From positions 62,001 through 126,000 of the forward strand of contig JAVTVY010039339.1 of NCBI GenBank assembly GCA_036873755.1: 64,000 bases of DNA, read 5' to 3'. Below the pieces are notes generated by a model, which saw only the letters and a program-made list of their open reading frames with translations, made no database searches and was not told the origin of the DNA. Below are positions 33,701-48,700 of the stretch, one piece after another. Position 1 is the stretch's first letter; each line of letters begins with the position of its first letter. Position numbers and translations under genes: made by a program. Origin of the DNA: Hanleya hanleyi (taxonomy: Eukaryota > Mollusca > Polyplacophora > Lepidopleurida > Hanleyidae).

Positions 33701-36700
33701 ATTTCATCAGGTTGGTTTCATAATAAATGTCTGTCCCATCGGTCACAAGATATTTTTTTTAATATATATATGTGTACAATTACACTATTGCACTAGAGAT
33801 CCTTGTTGAGAGGAATGTGTGAGACTACAAGTATGGCTCTTCGCCATGGGACAGAACATCAAAGAGTTAGTGGAATAATTCCAACAGCCTATTTTACATT
33901 TAAACAGCCCCGTTTCAAAACGATGAAATCCGGTTGATACAACTTTCCAGTTTATAAGTTTTTCGATGAAAAAACATATTTTTTGCACAGTAAAACTGAC
34001 CTTACTGACATATGCATTCGTGTGCTAACCCGTATAATCAAGTGAAGAAATTAAAACAATAGCGCAATTCTTCCCGCCACAATACCCCAAGCCCCGGGCC
34101 CACTCAGCATACAATGCTCTCCACTTCTTTACTTCGCCAGCAAACTGTGAAGATCATGTGTCAACAAGCTCCAGTGTTTACGGAAAGGATTTATGTTGAC
34201 AATGAGGGAAAACATTGCCCACAAGACTACAAGCCATAGATTCTGTGTGGGAAGTATTCTTGCTAGTAAAATACGATAATAAAAATGATCTCAATGTTCT
34301 GTGGCATCTGTCTGTGGAAGTCCAAAACAAAGGCCGCATATCGAGCCTTGTCAAAAATGAGTCACGGGATTATGCCCCTTCTCATACTTATTAATATCTG
34401 ATTCTGTTATTTATTTTTTTCCCAAGGGCATCATGGGCCCGGGGGAGGGGGGGGGAGAATGACCCCTTCTCAACGCCCCACTACGTTATTCTCCCGTGTT
34501 AATGACACAGTACTGGGCCCTAATAAGTAGGCATAGGAAACAACCCCCTCTCAAGAAATCCTGGCGATGCCCCAGGCCCGTAGCCAAGGGAGTTTTTCTG
34601 GGTTCGGGCGAACCCCCCTTTCGCAAATATTATATATTTTTCTCATATAAATGCCCTTTTCAAACTGAAGTGAACCTATTTGCCCCTTTTCCCATACAGC
34701 GAACCACCTGATGTGCCCTTTTGGAGTGAAGACGAACCACCCCTCAGCAAATCCTGGCTACGGCCCTATGTCCATTTGTCCAGTACCACAGTATTTATCT
34801 GCTGAATGTTGAGGGTGATTAGAACAATCACGACTTTAACTGGTTTGCCAGGAGCGTTTATTCCTAACAGTTAACTAAATGTGGTCAAGTACAATTTTAG
34901 GAAAAACGACATGCTCTTGTTACAGTAGATAACCATAGGCCTTACCAATTCACTAAATCATCTGAAGAAGTTATTAATCACAATATCTCCTATTTGTTTT
35001 TGAGACACATGTACAATGTACATGTATGGTACAAGGACAATTCTGGAGAATTTTGGTGGAGATGAAGGGGCTTCGAGATTTCTCGCTATCCGCTTGTAAT
35101 TTTGGCCTGAGCAGCGGGTGAAATCTCTTAGCATTCGTGGTTGGGAAATCTGGCGTAACTGACCTCTTACCCTTGACAGTGACTGGTGCCTTACTACTAG
35201 ATTCACATATAAACATGATTAATATACATATGGTTAATGCGCTATGAACAATATGGTTGAATATTTATACCATGTTTACATATATGTATATATATTTTTT
35301 TCTTTGCAGAATATTGTGGATAAGTGTTTCAAAAAATGTATTTCAAAACCTGGAACTTCATTAGACAACTCAGAACAGGTAAGAGTTGGATCATGTATAG
35401 CTATAATAGCAGTTCATTTTGATAAAAGAGCCTATACAGTATAAACTTCCCTTTCCATGCAGGTTGAAGAGAGACTGTTATTAATGGATTTGTTTGACCT
35501 AGTAAATAGATGAGGTCACAAGGATGACCTAGTTTGGAAATAATACTTAACTCATTGACGATGGCAAGCCGCTATGGGTGGCTCCTGTTTCCTAAATTTC
35601 CGCCAGAAAGCTGTTGTCACCAGCTTCTTGACAGCCTTATCTAAACACACCTGTGATTGGTTGTTTCGGCCTCGGTAGCTGAAAATTGAACAATTAACGC
35701 TTCCGTGATACATGAATCATGGGTAGCAGTCCTTCTAGTCTCGTTTCAGACTTTATGATGTCGGAAATCCCCAAATAACCTCAAAACGTGACAAATGACA
35801 GGGGTTTTTATACGCCCGCCAAAAGGCGGACGTATTATGTGATGGCGATTTCCGTCCGTCTGTCCGTCCGTCCCTCGTGTCCGGTCTATATCTGGGACAG
35901 TTTTCTATCTACAGTTCTAATTTTTGGTAAGTGGATACCCTACTGGGACATGATGTGTCGCGTACCAAAATGAAGGTCAAGGTCAGAGGTCAAAGGTCAC
36001 TGGCCTAAAAAACAGAAAATCACTGAAGTGTTCGTGTCCGGTCTATATCTGTGAACGTTTTCTATCGACAGTTGCAATTTTTTGTGAGTGGATACGCCAC
36101 ATGGAGACGATGTGTGGCGTACCAAAATTGAGGTCGAGGTCAGTGGTGAAAGGTCACTGTTGCCTAAAATCAGGAAATCATTGATCATTGACAGTTTTCT
36201 ATCTACAGTTCTAATATTTGGTGAGTGAATGCCCTAGGGAGGAATGCTGTGTTGCATACCAAATGTAGGTCGAGGTCAGAGGTCAAATGTCACTGTGACC
36301 CAAAAATCAGGAAATTGTTAAAAATAACATTTTTTTGTGTCAGTAGATACATTAGGGGGACACGATGTGTCACATACCAAAATGTAGGTCAAGGTCAAAG
36401 GTCAAGGTCACTGTGACCCCAAAATCATGAAGTTGTTAAAAATCATGATTTTTTTTGTGTCCAATGAGAAATTATGGGGAGATGGTTTGTCATGTACCAA
36501 ATTTTAGGTCAAGGTCAATAGTCAAGGTCATTGTGACCCCAGAATCAAGAAATCTTTGAAAATTACTTTTTTTGGTGTCAGTAGATACATTAAGGGGACA
36601 TGATGTGTCATGTATCAATATGTAGGTCAAGGCCGAACGTCTAGGTCGCTGTGACCCCCAAAATCATGAAATTCATAAAAATCATGATTTTTTGTGTCCA

Positions 36701-39700
36701 TTGTCGTGTACCAAAATTTAGGTCCAGGTCAAAGGTCACTGTGACCCCAAAATCAGGAAATCATTAAGTCACATTTTCATACATGTATGCCTGACAGTCG
36801 AAGACGAGGTCATATATATGCAATGTTTCTTTCTGTCCATTCATTCATTAACATTTGTTGTTCATGCGATATCTCTAGTTTCAAGATATGGAATGGTATC
36901 AAATACCTTACTCACATGGCGAAGAGGAGACATACATCAATTTGTCAAAGGTCACAGTCCCCCAAAACTGAATCAAGTTTAGCTGACTATATGTGTTAGG
37001 TTGGAATATTCAGAATTCTCTCCCCTACATGTATACGGCATTTGTCCTGTGGAGTTTTCTCCCGTGTTTGAAACACTGTTGTGAAATAAAAACCATACAT
37101 TTACTAATTTAACGGGGAAAGGGGTCCTTTATGAACTTCATACCTGTTTATCAACTCAAGAACAATAGTTTACTTCATCACTTCTTCTTCCTTCATGAAA
37201 AATTCTCTCGTCTGAAAGAAATCCATTTGCAAGAAAACTACTATTTTCTTGTGTTTGACTATTGTCGATTTTAGTGTTGGATATGTGAGCTCTCGGTTCT
37301 TGCTCCAAGGTCAACTAGTTTCCAAGAGCTAAGCTCATTTTAGTTTATCATTCAATTTTAGATCTGATATGTTACATTCTCAGAAGCACTAAATTGCAGA
37401 CCTTTCTCTGGATTGCTAGCTACCAATTGGAATCAAGGCCATTGAACAACCTTGAAATTTGGACCAATGTAATTCCAGATATACGGGCGTATATTGAAGC
37501 CCCTTGGGCCCTTGTCTAAACATGGCGTCACAAGCGGCTGTGATCGGCGTATGTGATGAAGCTCCGGGAACGATATTCCTGTATTTTAGTGCAGAGACAA
37601 TGTTTACTCTCGCAGACTTCATGTGGACGCGATCTTATGTGCGATGAAGAACCATTTATTCCAGATTTAAATAATTATCCCACACCAATTGCCGCGTTGA
37701 TCCGTATGACCTCAACAGAGTTGCCATCACAGTTTTGCTGACTCCGCCCGAATGATTGTGATGGATTCTGGAAATTCTGGAGGATTTTTATTACACGAGA
37801 TAAGATATACACTGCCTGAAATTTTCTATGGAGTTGCCAAGCAATTTACAGCCCCAAATATCAACATAACTTAATTAGCTAAAACAGTTGATCCACCTCC
37901 TGTGAACAGCGGTCCAACTGAAATCTATCTGGAGTGACAATTGTCGTCATCGCAATGTTGCGATTTATGCAGAATATCTTATAAATGATGCTGCCAGTGT
38001 CCTCTCTGTCTCAGTTTTCTCACTCTCCATTTGATATACTCTCCTAATTTTTACCCCAGTAGAGTTTTTGCTCACTCTCCTCAACAGAAAGTAAAAGAGA
38101 GTGATATTGGACTTGGAGTGATCACTCTCACATCACTACAACACAAAACCAAATCAGAATTTTTTTATGCCTTTCCTTGAAAACGCATCCATACAATAAA
38201 AATCTGAATACAAATTATTCGTCTCGAGCATTGTAGGGTCATGAAAATATAAATATCAGTTCTGTATCTTCAGTCGTTTTCTTGTAATGTTTACTGGAAA
38301 ACGTGCAACACGATTTGCCAGAAGTCTGCTGAAATTCGCCTCCTTCAAGAGTATGCATGGTATACGTTTTGAACACATCATGTTACAAGTTTCCAGATAA
38401 ATTAGGACATACAGAAATTATATTTATAGTTTCATGATCCTACTCGGGATGAAAAATGTGTATTTAGAATTTTATTCTAAGGATGCGTTTTTAAGGAAAG
38501 AGATCAAAACATAGTGTCAGTATATTGCGAAAAATTTCCGTTGAATTACGATAAACTAAACCAAAGAATACCAGTTCCCGGAGCGGGACTTAAGAGACGT
38601 CAATCAGTCATTCCATCACACTTTCCTTGTGACTGCAATAACTCAAAAACTATTTGTCCGATTGACATCAGACTTGGACAGTACATGTTGGTTGCTGGGT
38701 TCCCGTGGTCATGGAAAACCCTGGTAAGTCCTGGAATTTGGAAATGGATTTTCCAGGCCGTGAAAGTCACGGAATTTTGTGTCTGGTCATTGAATTTTGT
38801 TAGGGGTCATGGAAAAATTAAATGGAACTTGAAAATGTCAGCCAGGTCAATATTTCTGGTGGGTTTTTTTTTACCGAAAAGATGATTTTTCTGGACCAGT
38901 GAATGTTTTATTTGCCGAATGTCACATGTAGTCTATGAATGCGATCAAGTGTGCATCAGGGGAGGTAACTTTGGTCTGAGAATTCTGTTAAACTTCCAAC
39001 GTGCATTTGGGAGGAAATTATGGCTGTTCTCAAATTGCAGGCCAATTGCATTGTAAAAAGAAATGCCATGAAAATGCTCTTCTCAGTCATCATGGCTGTG
39101 GACTGATTTTCTCGATGTCCCCATTTATCCATAGAGAATTTCTGATAGGTCATGGAAAAATTTGTCCATAAAAGGTCCTGGAAAGTCCTGGAATTCAATC
39201 TGAATTTCTGTGCATGAACCCTGGGTTGGTACATGTATGAGTGAGAGAATGGCTGGGATTGTTTTTTCAGCAACCTGCGTAATCCAATATGACCACCATG
39301 GCTGCCGAGTTATTGACGCCCTCCAGCTTAGGGCATGATGGTTTGCCATACCATGTTTGTCTGGCACAGGAGGTAGATTAAAGTGCCAAACAAATTAGGC
39401 TCTCTGACGATCCATTGTGATCACCAGTGTCGGTAGAGCCTATAATTTTTAAAATTCCAAATTCAATTTTTTTTTGTAGTTTTGATTAGGTTTTTGTTAG
39501 GGTTAGGGTTTTGCTAGGGTATGTTTGTTTGGATCATCGTCGCTGTGTGCCCAATAAGGTTAGGTGCGACGTTAAGGACTCGAGGCCCGGGGAATAGGCT
39601 CAAACTATCGATATTTTTAGCCCACCATCACCAGATGGTGGGCTGTTCAAATCGCTTGTCGTCCATCAGTCCGTAAACAATTTCTTGTTATCGCGATTTC

Positions 39701-42700
39701 TCAGGAACTACTTTATGGATCTTTCTCAAATTTGGTACACAGGTTCCCCTTGGGGTCTAGTTGTGCAAGATACCTTTTTTAGTCAGATTCGGAAATCCAA
39801 TATGGCCACCAGGCGGCCATCTTGGATTTCCCCATGAACCCTTGTTATCGCGATTTCTCAGGAACTACTGCATGGATCTTTCTCAAATTTGGTACACAGG
39901 TTCCCCTTGGGGTCTAGTTGTGCAAGATACCTTTTTTAGTCAGATTCGCAAATCCAATATGGCCACCAGGCGGCCATCTTGGATTTCCCCATGAAACCTT
40001 GTTATCGCGATTTCTCAGGAACTACTGCATGGATCTTTCTCGAATTTGGTACACAGGTTCCCCCTGGGGTCTAGTTGTGCAGGATACCTTTTCTAGTGAT
40101 ATTCGCAAATCCAATATGGCCACCAGGCAGCCATCTTGGATTCCTCCATGAAACATTGTTATCGTGATTTCTCAGGAACTACTGCATGGATCTTTTTGAA
40201 ATTGGTAGCCAGGTTCCTCTTGGGGTCTAGTTGTGCAAGATACCTTTACTGGTCAGATTCGAAAATCCAATATGGCCACAAGGCGGCCATCTTGGATTTC
40301 CCCATGAAACCTTATCGCGATTTCTCAGGAACTGCTGCATGGATCTTTCTCAAATTTGGTACTCAGGTTCCTCTTGGGGTTTAGTTGTGCAAGATACTTT
40401 TACTGGTCGGATTCGAAAATCCATTATGGCCACAAGGCGGCCATCTTGTTATCGAGATTTTTCAGGAACTGCTGCATAGATCTTTCTCAAATTTGGTACA
40501 CAGGTTCCTCTTGGGGTTTAGTTGTGCAAGATACCTTTTCTGGTCCGATTCGAAAATCCAATATGGCCACAAGGTGACCATCTTGGATTTCCCCATTAAA
40601 CCTTGTTATCGCGATTTCTCAGGAAGTACTGCATGGATCTTTCTCAAATTTGGTACACAGGTTCCCCTTGGGGTCTAGTTGTGCAACATACCTTTTCTGG
40701 TCCGATTCGAAAATCCAATATGGCCACACGGCAGCCATCTTGGATTTCCCCATGAACTTCGTTAGCGCAATTTCTCAAGAACTACCGCATGGATCTTTCT
40801 CAAATTTTGTACACAGGTTTCCCTTGGGGTCAAGTTGTGCAAGATATCTTTTCTGGTCCGATTCGAAATCCAATATGGCCACCAGGCAGCCATCTTGGTC
40901 CAGTTGAAAGATACCTTTCCTGGTATGATTCCCAAATCCAATATTTCCATCAAGCAGCCATCTTGGATTTCCCCATGAAACTTTGTTATTGCGATTTCTC
41001 AGGAACTACTGCAGGGATCATTGTTGAATTTGGTACTCGTTGTCTAGTTGTGCAAGATACCTTTTCTGGCCGATTTGAATATGCAATACGGCTAACAGGC
41101 GGCCATCTTGGATTTTCCCATGCAACTTTATCATGATTTCTCAGGAAGTACTGCATGCATCTTTCTCAAATTTGGTACACAGGTTCCCTCTGGGTCTAGT
41201 TGTGCAAGATACCCTTTTTGCGGCCCGAATCGAAAATTCAATATGACCACAAGGCGGCCATCTTGAACTTCCTCTTGAAACTTTATCGTGAATTCTCAAG
41301 AAATATTTCATGGATCTTTCTGAAATTTCATATGCAGGTCCCACATGGTGTCTAGTAGTGCAAGATACCTTTTTTGTCCCATTCGAAAATCCAAGTTGCG
41401 CTTCTAATTAATACGATATTCTCGAGTTGTGACGTTGCATCATAAGAGTTCGCAGACCAAACGGTGGGGTATACTCTATATATTGACTATGGAGAATATC
41501 CATACCTTCACCTTCCATATCAAGGACCTGAAATAATTCTGAATTAAAATGTATTTCTTCAAATTTTAAATCGGTTTTCTTTAATCCATGCAGTAGCAAG
41601 TGAACTGCTCCACCCCTTGGTCTGCTGGCGGGTTGGCTACATGAAGAAACGTCACTCTTGTCACAACTCGGCAACTGCAGACTACTGCATGTTTCCATCC
41701 AAGGGATATAATCAGGATTCAGGCAGTTTCAAAGTTTCAACATTACTGCACGGACCGGATCCCTTCAGTATTAAGTATTGTACCATCTTACTATTTTCGA
41801 GGATGGTATCTTAAGAGATATCTCAAACTAGCCCAGTAAACAGAAGAGAATTAGCCTTCATTCCTAATGATAAAATCTTAAGTATGTTCCATAACCCATG
41901 CCATAGTGTCAAAGAACGAAGACGAAGGATCCTCTGTACATGTACATTCACTTTCAGGCTAACTTTACTCATTTCTTTTGTATTATAACAACCGACATAA
42001 GTACAGTTTCTAGAAATCTTGAACTCCTGAAACTTAGATTACATCTTGGTGTTTTTCACTGTTCCGTTTTCGATCTTTTTCGCTCAGATTCAAAATTCTG
42101 TAAACAAAATTATAAATCAATCGTTCCTTGTCAGTAACAATGGACAAAAAGATCCTCTAGTCATTAGCTTACAATTATCGGACAATGGTGGGCGCCAAGA
42201 TCCTTTAGGATCTCTCGTTTTTCTTTGCATATTTCAAAAGTTGAAGAAAAAACCTATCAAGTGTTTCTGTTATTTTCCTTAAAAAATGTTTGCAAACGTG
42301 AAATTTTAGCTCTCAAAAATTCACTGTCTGTGAAAGAACTCTGTGCTGTGGGGATTAGCGCGCATTACTCACAGTCGGTGTTATCGCCTGCTGCGACTTC
42401 GCACCTTGGCTAATCACTTGTCTGCAATACACACAATTCGCACGCTGGGCTCATTTATACAATTAGTTGTCTTTCTACTACATTCATGCCAAAGCCGCCA
42501 TCGTTTACAAAATATTGAACAGGAAATTATATGGTCTATCTCAGTGTTTTCGCGCCACATGACAAAATAAAAAAATACGAACACACTGCTCAGGTGGTCA
42601 ACCATTTCCGGAAAGCATGTGGTATATGCAGATATATATATTGCGAATTTGCATAATGTTTTTCATAATATCTCACTTGACATTCTATCAACATATCTTA

Positions 42701-45700
42701 CTTGCCAACACAATCATGGGAAGAAAACGTTACAAGATTAGTAGGACATGCATGCAGGCAAAAAGAAACTTTGATAAACATTATTACACGACTCCTGCTG
42801 TTCGGTCATATATACCTCCGATTCAATATTACTTCATACAGCATTATCGCATTATACATGCGGCAAATGTAGAAAGTGAGGTATTCATTCAAAATAAATA
42901 CTTTACGTATTCACCATCGTACATATAATTATAATACGAAGCTGCGCATCAGAAAACCCCTCGGCTCTGGGCGCCAGCCATTCATAATGTATTCAATTTG
43001 AAGCAAGACTTCAGGAACACCAAGCAGTCAAGTGACAAATATACAGATTATGCCAAATTTTGCCATTAGAAATGGCCTCGAAAGTTTTCGTCCAATCAGA
43101 GAAACCAGTATTCATTACATAAGTCTGTTGATGCAAATTTTACATCGAGCATTTGAAAATTATCAGAGATAGAGATCAATAATGATTTCACATAAATTAA
43201 AGATGGCCGCCCATCCTTCCCACCACTCAGAGAAACTGATGTGGTTATTCATTGCAAGTCTCTTGATATATGGATGCTGTATACCAAGTTTCATATAGAA
43301 CACTGAAATGGTATCGAAGATATACATCATTAAAGATTTTGCATAAATTAAAGATGGCCACCAAGGTTTCCGCCCAATCAGAAAAACCAAAACTGTCTAT
43401 TGATACATCGATGATGTATACAAAATTTTACATCGAGCACTTGAACGGTATCAGAGATATAGATCATTAATGATTTTGCATAAATTAAAGATGGCCGCCC
43501 ATCCTTCCCGCCACTCAGAGGAACTGATGTGGTTATTCATTGCAAGTCTCTTGATACATCGATGCTGGATACCAAGTTTCATATAGAACACTGAAATGGT
43601 ATCAAAGATATACATCATTAAAGATTTTGCATAAATTAAAGATGGCCACCAAGGTTTCCGCCCAATCAGAAACGCCAGAACTGTCATTTATCGTAAGTCT
43701 ATTGATGCATCGATGATATATACCAAATTTTACATCGAGCACTCGAACAGTATCAGAGATAGAGATCATTAATGAATTCGCATACATTAAAGATGGCCGC
43801 CCATCCTTCCCGCCACTCAGAGGAACTGGTGTGGTTATACATTGCAGGTCTCTTGATACATCGATGCTGCATACCAAGTCGTATAGAACACTTGAATGGT
43901 ATCAGAGATATATATCATTAAAGATTTTGCATAAATTAAAGATGGCCACCAAGGTTTTCACCGAATCAGGGAAACTGGTTTGGTCATTCCTTTGAAGTTT
44001 CTTGATGCATCGATGATCTATACCAAGTTTCACACTGAACAGAGAAATGGTACCTAAGATACACAAGATTAATGATTTCGCATAAATTAAATATGGCCGC
44101 CAAAGTTTCCAACCAATCAGGTCCAGATTCAATAGTCTGGGTCATGAGCATATGGATGTGCAGTGCAAGTTTGGTGTGCCTAGGGTACGTCGTTCTAAAG
44201 ATATCTTGGTAACAAGAAACCTGTGACGGTTTCGCATAAATTAAAGATGGCCGCCAAAGTTTCAAACCAATCAGGTCCAGATTCAATAGGGTTCTGGGTC
44301 GAGAGCATACGGATGTGTACTGCAAGTTTGGTGTGCCTAGGGTAAGTCGTTCTAAAGATATCTTGGTAACGAGAAAGGTGTGACGGACAGACGGACGGAC
44401 GTACATGACGACGACAATACCCTTCGGCCAAATTTTGGCCGAGGGGTAAAAAAGGCAAACATTATTCCCGCAAATTGTATACTTTCGCGATAATAGTAAA
44501 GTTTTTTAACTCCACCGGAAATGGCCGCTGCCAGTTTTTTTCCCTGTTTGAGGTCTGTGGACTGACCAGTTCCTGTTTTCTTCTCTTTCCTTGAGCTAGA
44601 CCTTTTTCAGTCGGCAATTAAATCCATGAATGTCCAATTGCCGCAAATCACATCTTTGTAAGCCTTCTATAGAATGCTCGACGTCCACTCAATCACCCGC
44701 GGTGAGGGATTTCGGAAGGCGTGAAAACTGACCAACGGGGCATATTCCATAATAAAAATTCATCTTCGCGACTGGTTTTCTACACTTTCTCAAAATATAT
44801 TGTTCCAAAGTGATTAAAGAATGTTTGGTCTATAATCCCTATATGTTGTGTGAGAATATTGTGGCATTATCATCAAGTAGCGAATAATAATTACAGAATA
44901 TCATCTGAAAAGTAGATTATTTTTGTTTACGGTCTATATCCGACATATTTTTTTTACACAGCTGGTACATAACTTGCTAATAACTTCTCTATTTTTCATC
45001 CGATCATGTCAATTTTTGGGGAGCATAATATATACATTAGTCCGAACGAATGTGTCTCAGTTTTTCAAAATGTTGCTTTGTTTTGAAGTTATTGAAACTT
45101 GAATTAGACTTTCATTTTGTTTCAAAAAATAAACTTTACAACGCTCTCAAACTTTTTCTAAGAGTTTAAAAAAAACAACTGAGACACACTTATTTGATTT
45201 GAAAGGTTTATTATCACCATGTAAAATAATAGGTGAAATTAGCGATATAAAAAAAGACATTATTTTTTTTAAATAACTGTTTTCTAACTGCAACAAAACC
45301 GGTGAAATAAACGTAAGAACTAAAGTTTTACTTTATTTGGAACGCCCGAATCCTGATCTTTCCAACCATATAAAACATATATATGTATGTGAAGTGGTTG
45401 TGATGAAATGAGACAGAATGCACGAGGGTGTCTAGTATGAGGCGGAAGGGCCTCGAGTCCTTAAACTTCAAAGAACCAACCAAACGAATTATTGACCCTA
45501 TTCAGCCTTGCTACCTAATTGTGACTGCAATAAATCGAAAACTATTGTCAATTGACAGGGGGTTGGTATGAATGAGAGGATGGCTGGGATTGTTTATGGT
45601 CAACCAGCATAGTCCAATATGGCCATCATGACCCTGATCTCTATTTAGCCATGCTAATAAGCTTGTCACTGCAGTAACTCAAAAACTATATGTTTGATTG

Positions 45701-48700
45701 ACATCAAACTTGGAAAGTGGGTTAGCAAGTGTGAGAGGATGACTGGGATTGATTTCTGGCAATCTGTGTTATCCAATATGGCTGCCATCGTCGCCGAGGC
45801 CCTAACCCCTAGTCAGTCATGGTATGTCCTGCAATGACACAAGAATGATTTGTCCGACTGACATCAAACTTGGACAGTGGGTTGCTATGCGTGAGAGGTT
45901 GACTGGGATTGTTTATCAGCATCCTTCACAATCCACTATGGCCGCCATTGCCTTGACGGTTGTGCCTATTGACGCATGCTACATAAGCTTGTGACCGCAA
46001 TTATTCGAAAATGATTTATCTGATTCACATCAAACTTGTACAGTGGGTTGGTATGAGTGGGTTGGTATGAGTGAGAGGATGGCTGGGATTCTTTTTTGGC
46101 AACCTGAATAATCCAATATGGCCGCCATGACCACTGTGGCCTTGACCCCTGTTCAGCTGTGCTACCTACATGTAAGCCTGTGAATGCAATAACTCAAAAA
46201 TGATTTGTCCAATTGACATTAAACTTGGACAGTGGGTTGGTATGAGTAAGAGGATGGCTGGGGTTGTTTTTCGGCAACCTGTATAATACAATATGGCCGA
46301 CATGGACTTGACCCCTGCTATTGAACCATGCTACATAAGTTTGTGACTGCAATAACTAAAAAACTATTTTCTGATTCACATCAAACTTGGACTTTTGATA
46401 TGGTTGATATGAGTGAGATATGAGTTTGAGATGATGGCTAGGATTGCCATCGGCAACCTGCATAATCCAATATGACTGCCATGCTAAATAAGCTTGTCAC
46501 TGAAATAACTAAAAAAAAAAATTGTCCGATTGACTTCAATCTTGGACAGTGGTTTGATATGAGTGAGACAATGTCTGAGATTGTTTTTTACCCATCTGTA
46601 TAATCCAATATGGTCACCATGGCCTTTACCCCACATTCGGCCATTCTAAGCTTGTAACTGCAGTACGATTTCACCAGCAGACATTCGGCATAAGAGTAGC
46701 AATGGTTGCATAGTATTTGCTTGTTTTCGGCAACCTTCATGACATGATCTACACATATAACACGTCGCTATTTACCATATTTCACAGTATGTTCCATATT
46801 TTGAGTACATGTACATTTCAGAACTAAATTCTCTCATATTTTGAAACATTTCCATTTCTTCATTAAAACGGATTTAAACTGTCAAATAATTACTTTTCAA
46901 TTCTCAGATAATATAATATATGTTTTAAGCACTCATTACACAAACAAAAGTTCCCATCATTCAATGTACAATTTTAAATACAACATTTTATCAATCTTCC
47001 ATGTTGCCTTACTGTCTATGGTATTGACGGTGGGGGCATGGACTGCTCGGATTTTTATTTTACCTGTATACTTTCAAAATTCCACGCGTGTGCCTCCAAC
47101 AAAATTGGGCAGACGTTCAAGTTCGCAAGACAAAAGTTTCCAAAGCTATCACCATATTGTGCAAACGAATTCATGAATTTTAATTCTTAAACTCAATATG
47201 GCTTAGTTTAATAGTTGTCCAAAGGGAAGATCATGTGTCATGAACACACATCGTTAGCTTTAATAATTCACAAACAACACTGTTTATTCTGTGTGTCTGT
47301 CAGAAAAGACAGCCTATACGTAACAGCCAGGGAGCACTCACCTATATTCCTGTGGTCCATCCTCGTGTCTGTCGTTTACCCAGCGGAGAAACGTCGATTG
47401 AAGATTGCTCCAGATGCATATATCAACAAGGGAAATAATCTAATCAGTTTATAAGTGGTGTGACTATATTCCCGGATTTCCATTGGGGGTTTCCTCTGCG
47501 TTGTTGTTGATGAGGGACACAAATTGCATACGCATAAACTGCATACGCTGTGGCTTTGACCTCCTCTCTTCTCACCCCCCCAGTACACAAGGTGTACGGC
47601 CTGTAACATACTCCCCCTTCTTGCGTACGTAATACTTCAATGACCCCTCGCCAGAGAATCTGTCCAAATGCAGGCCTTTCTTTTCATTGGAATCCAGGGT
47701 GTGAAAAGGAATAGGACTCCACCCATGTGGTTCCCGGGTGTGAAAAGGAATAGTACCCAATGTCATGATATGACTGAAATATAGTTGAAAGCGACATTAA
47801 ATCATCACTCACTCACTCACTCGTTACAATCCATGGGAATCCAAACAGATTCTCGCTCTCCAACTTTACAGAAATGCACTGGAATCCAAAGCTTTTCTAT
47901 ACAGATTGCTAAAAGTGTACAGGAATCCTTTGGATTCTGATGGATTATTTTGCAGGAGTGCTGATGGGAATCAAATTCCTGTGGAGAAGTGCACCCTGAA
48001 AAGTATAAAAAAAAGTGATTTTTTTATGATTGTTTAGAAAATGTATGGTATTGTTGTCACTGACAGTGTGAAGATGGGCATCATGCATGTAGCTCTTCCA
48101 ACTTTTTGAGTCGTTTGTTCCCCAGATTTATAGGTGATATATCTCCCTAGTATAATCCGTGGCATGTCCGACGACGACTCCTCCACTTTACTCACTGCAC
48201 AGCGGGTCGCATAGGTGTGGCACGGGATAGGGTGGGGCGAGAGACCTGGGGTTTTCGCTACCGGAGATTCCATGGGCCAGGCTTACAATGTACACACTAC
48301 AGTAGAATGGGTCGACTGCGCATGCGCGATGAGTAGTATAGAAAGGGCACGCGATCTCTCTATCCCTATAGGTGTGGCGCGGGATAGGGTGGGGCGAGAG
48401 ACCTGGGGTTTTCGCTACCTGAGATTCCATGGGCCAGGCTTGCACCCTACAGTAGAATGGGTCGACTGCGCATGCGCGTTGAGTAGTATAGAAAGGGCAC
48501 GCAATCTCCCTATCCCTATAAACTAACTCATGGGGGTGAATGAGCACTCGTACATATGATAGGACTCATTGTACATGTACCTGTGTTCACTCAAGCGATT
48601 TTCTCGGATGTTCTGTTAGTGAACGATAAATTAAATCACATGTGACCTTCACATAAATATCATCATTGTGATTCACTGCTTTTTCCGTCAGTCGAGCATA

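Noticed and set aside
39498..39516. GTTAGGGTTAGGG telomere-like word
   Set aside because: Only two units; too short to call an interstitial telomere.
39761..41136. Overlapping 60-115 codon frames with repeated LVVQDTF/WPPGGHLGF text
   Set aside because: Read-through of ~156-bp tandem cores whose length is not kept in frame.
46841..47176. 111-codon frame
   Set aside because: Low-complexity AT-rich translation with no motif or splice sites.
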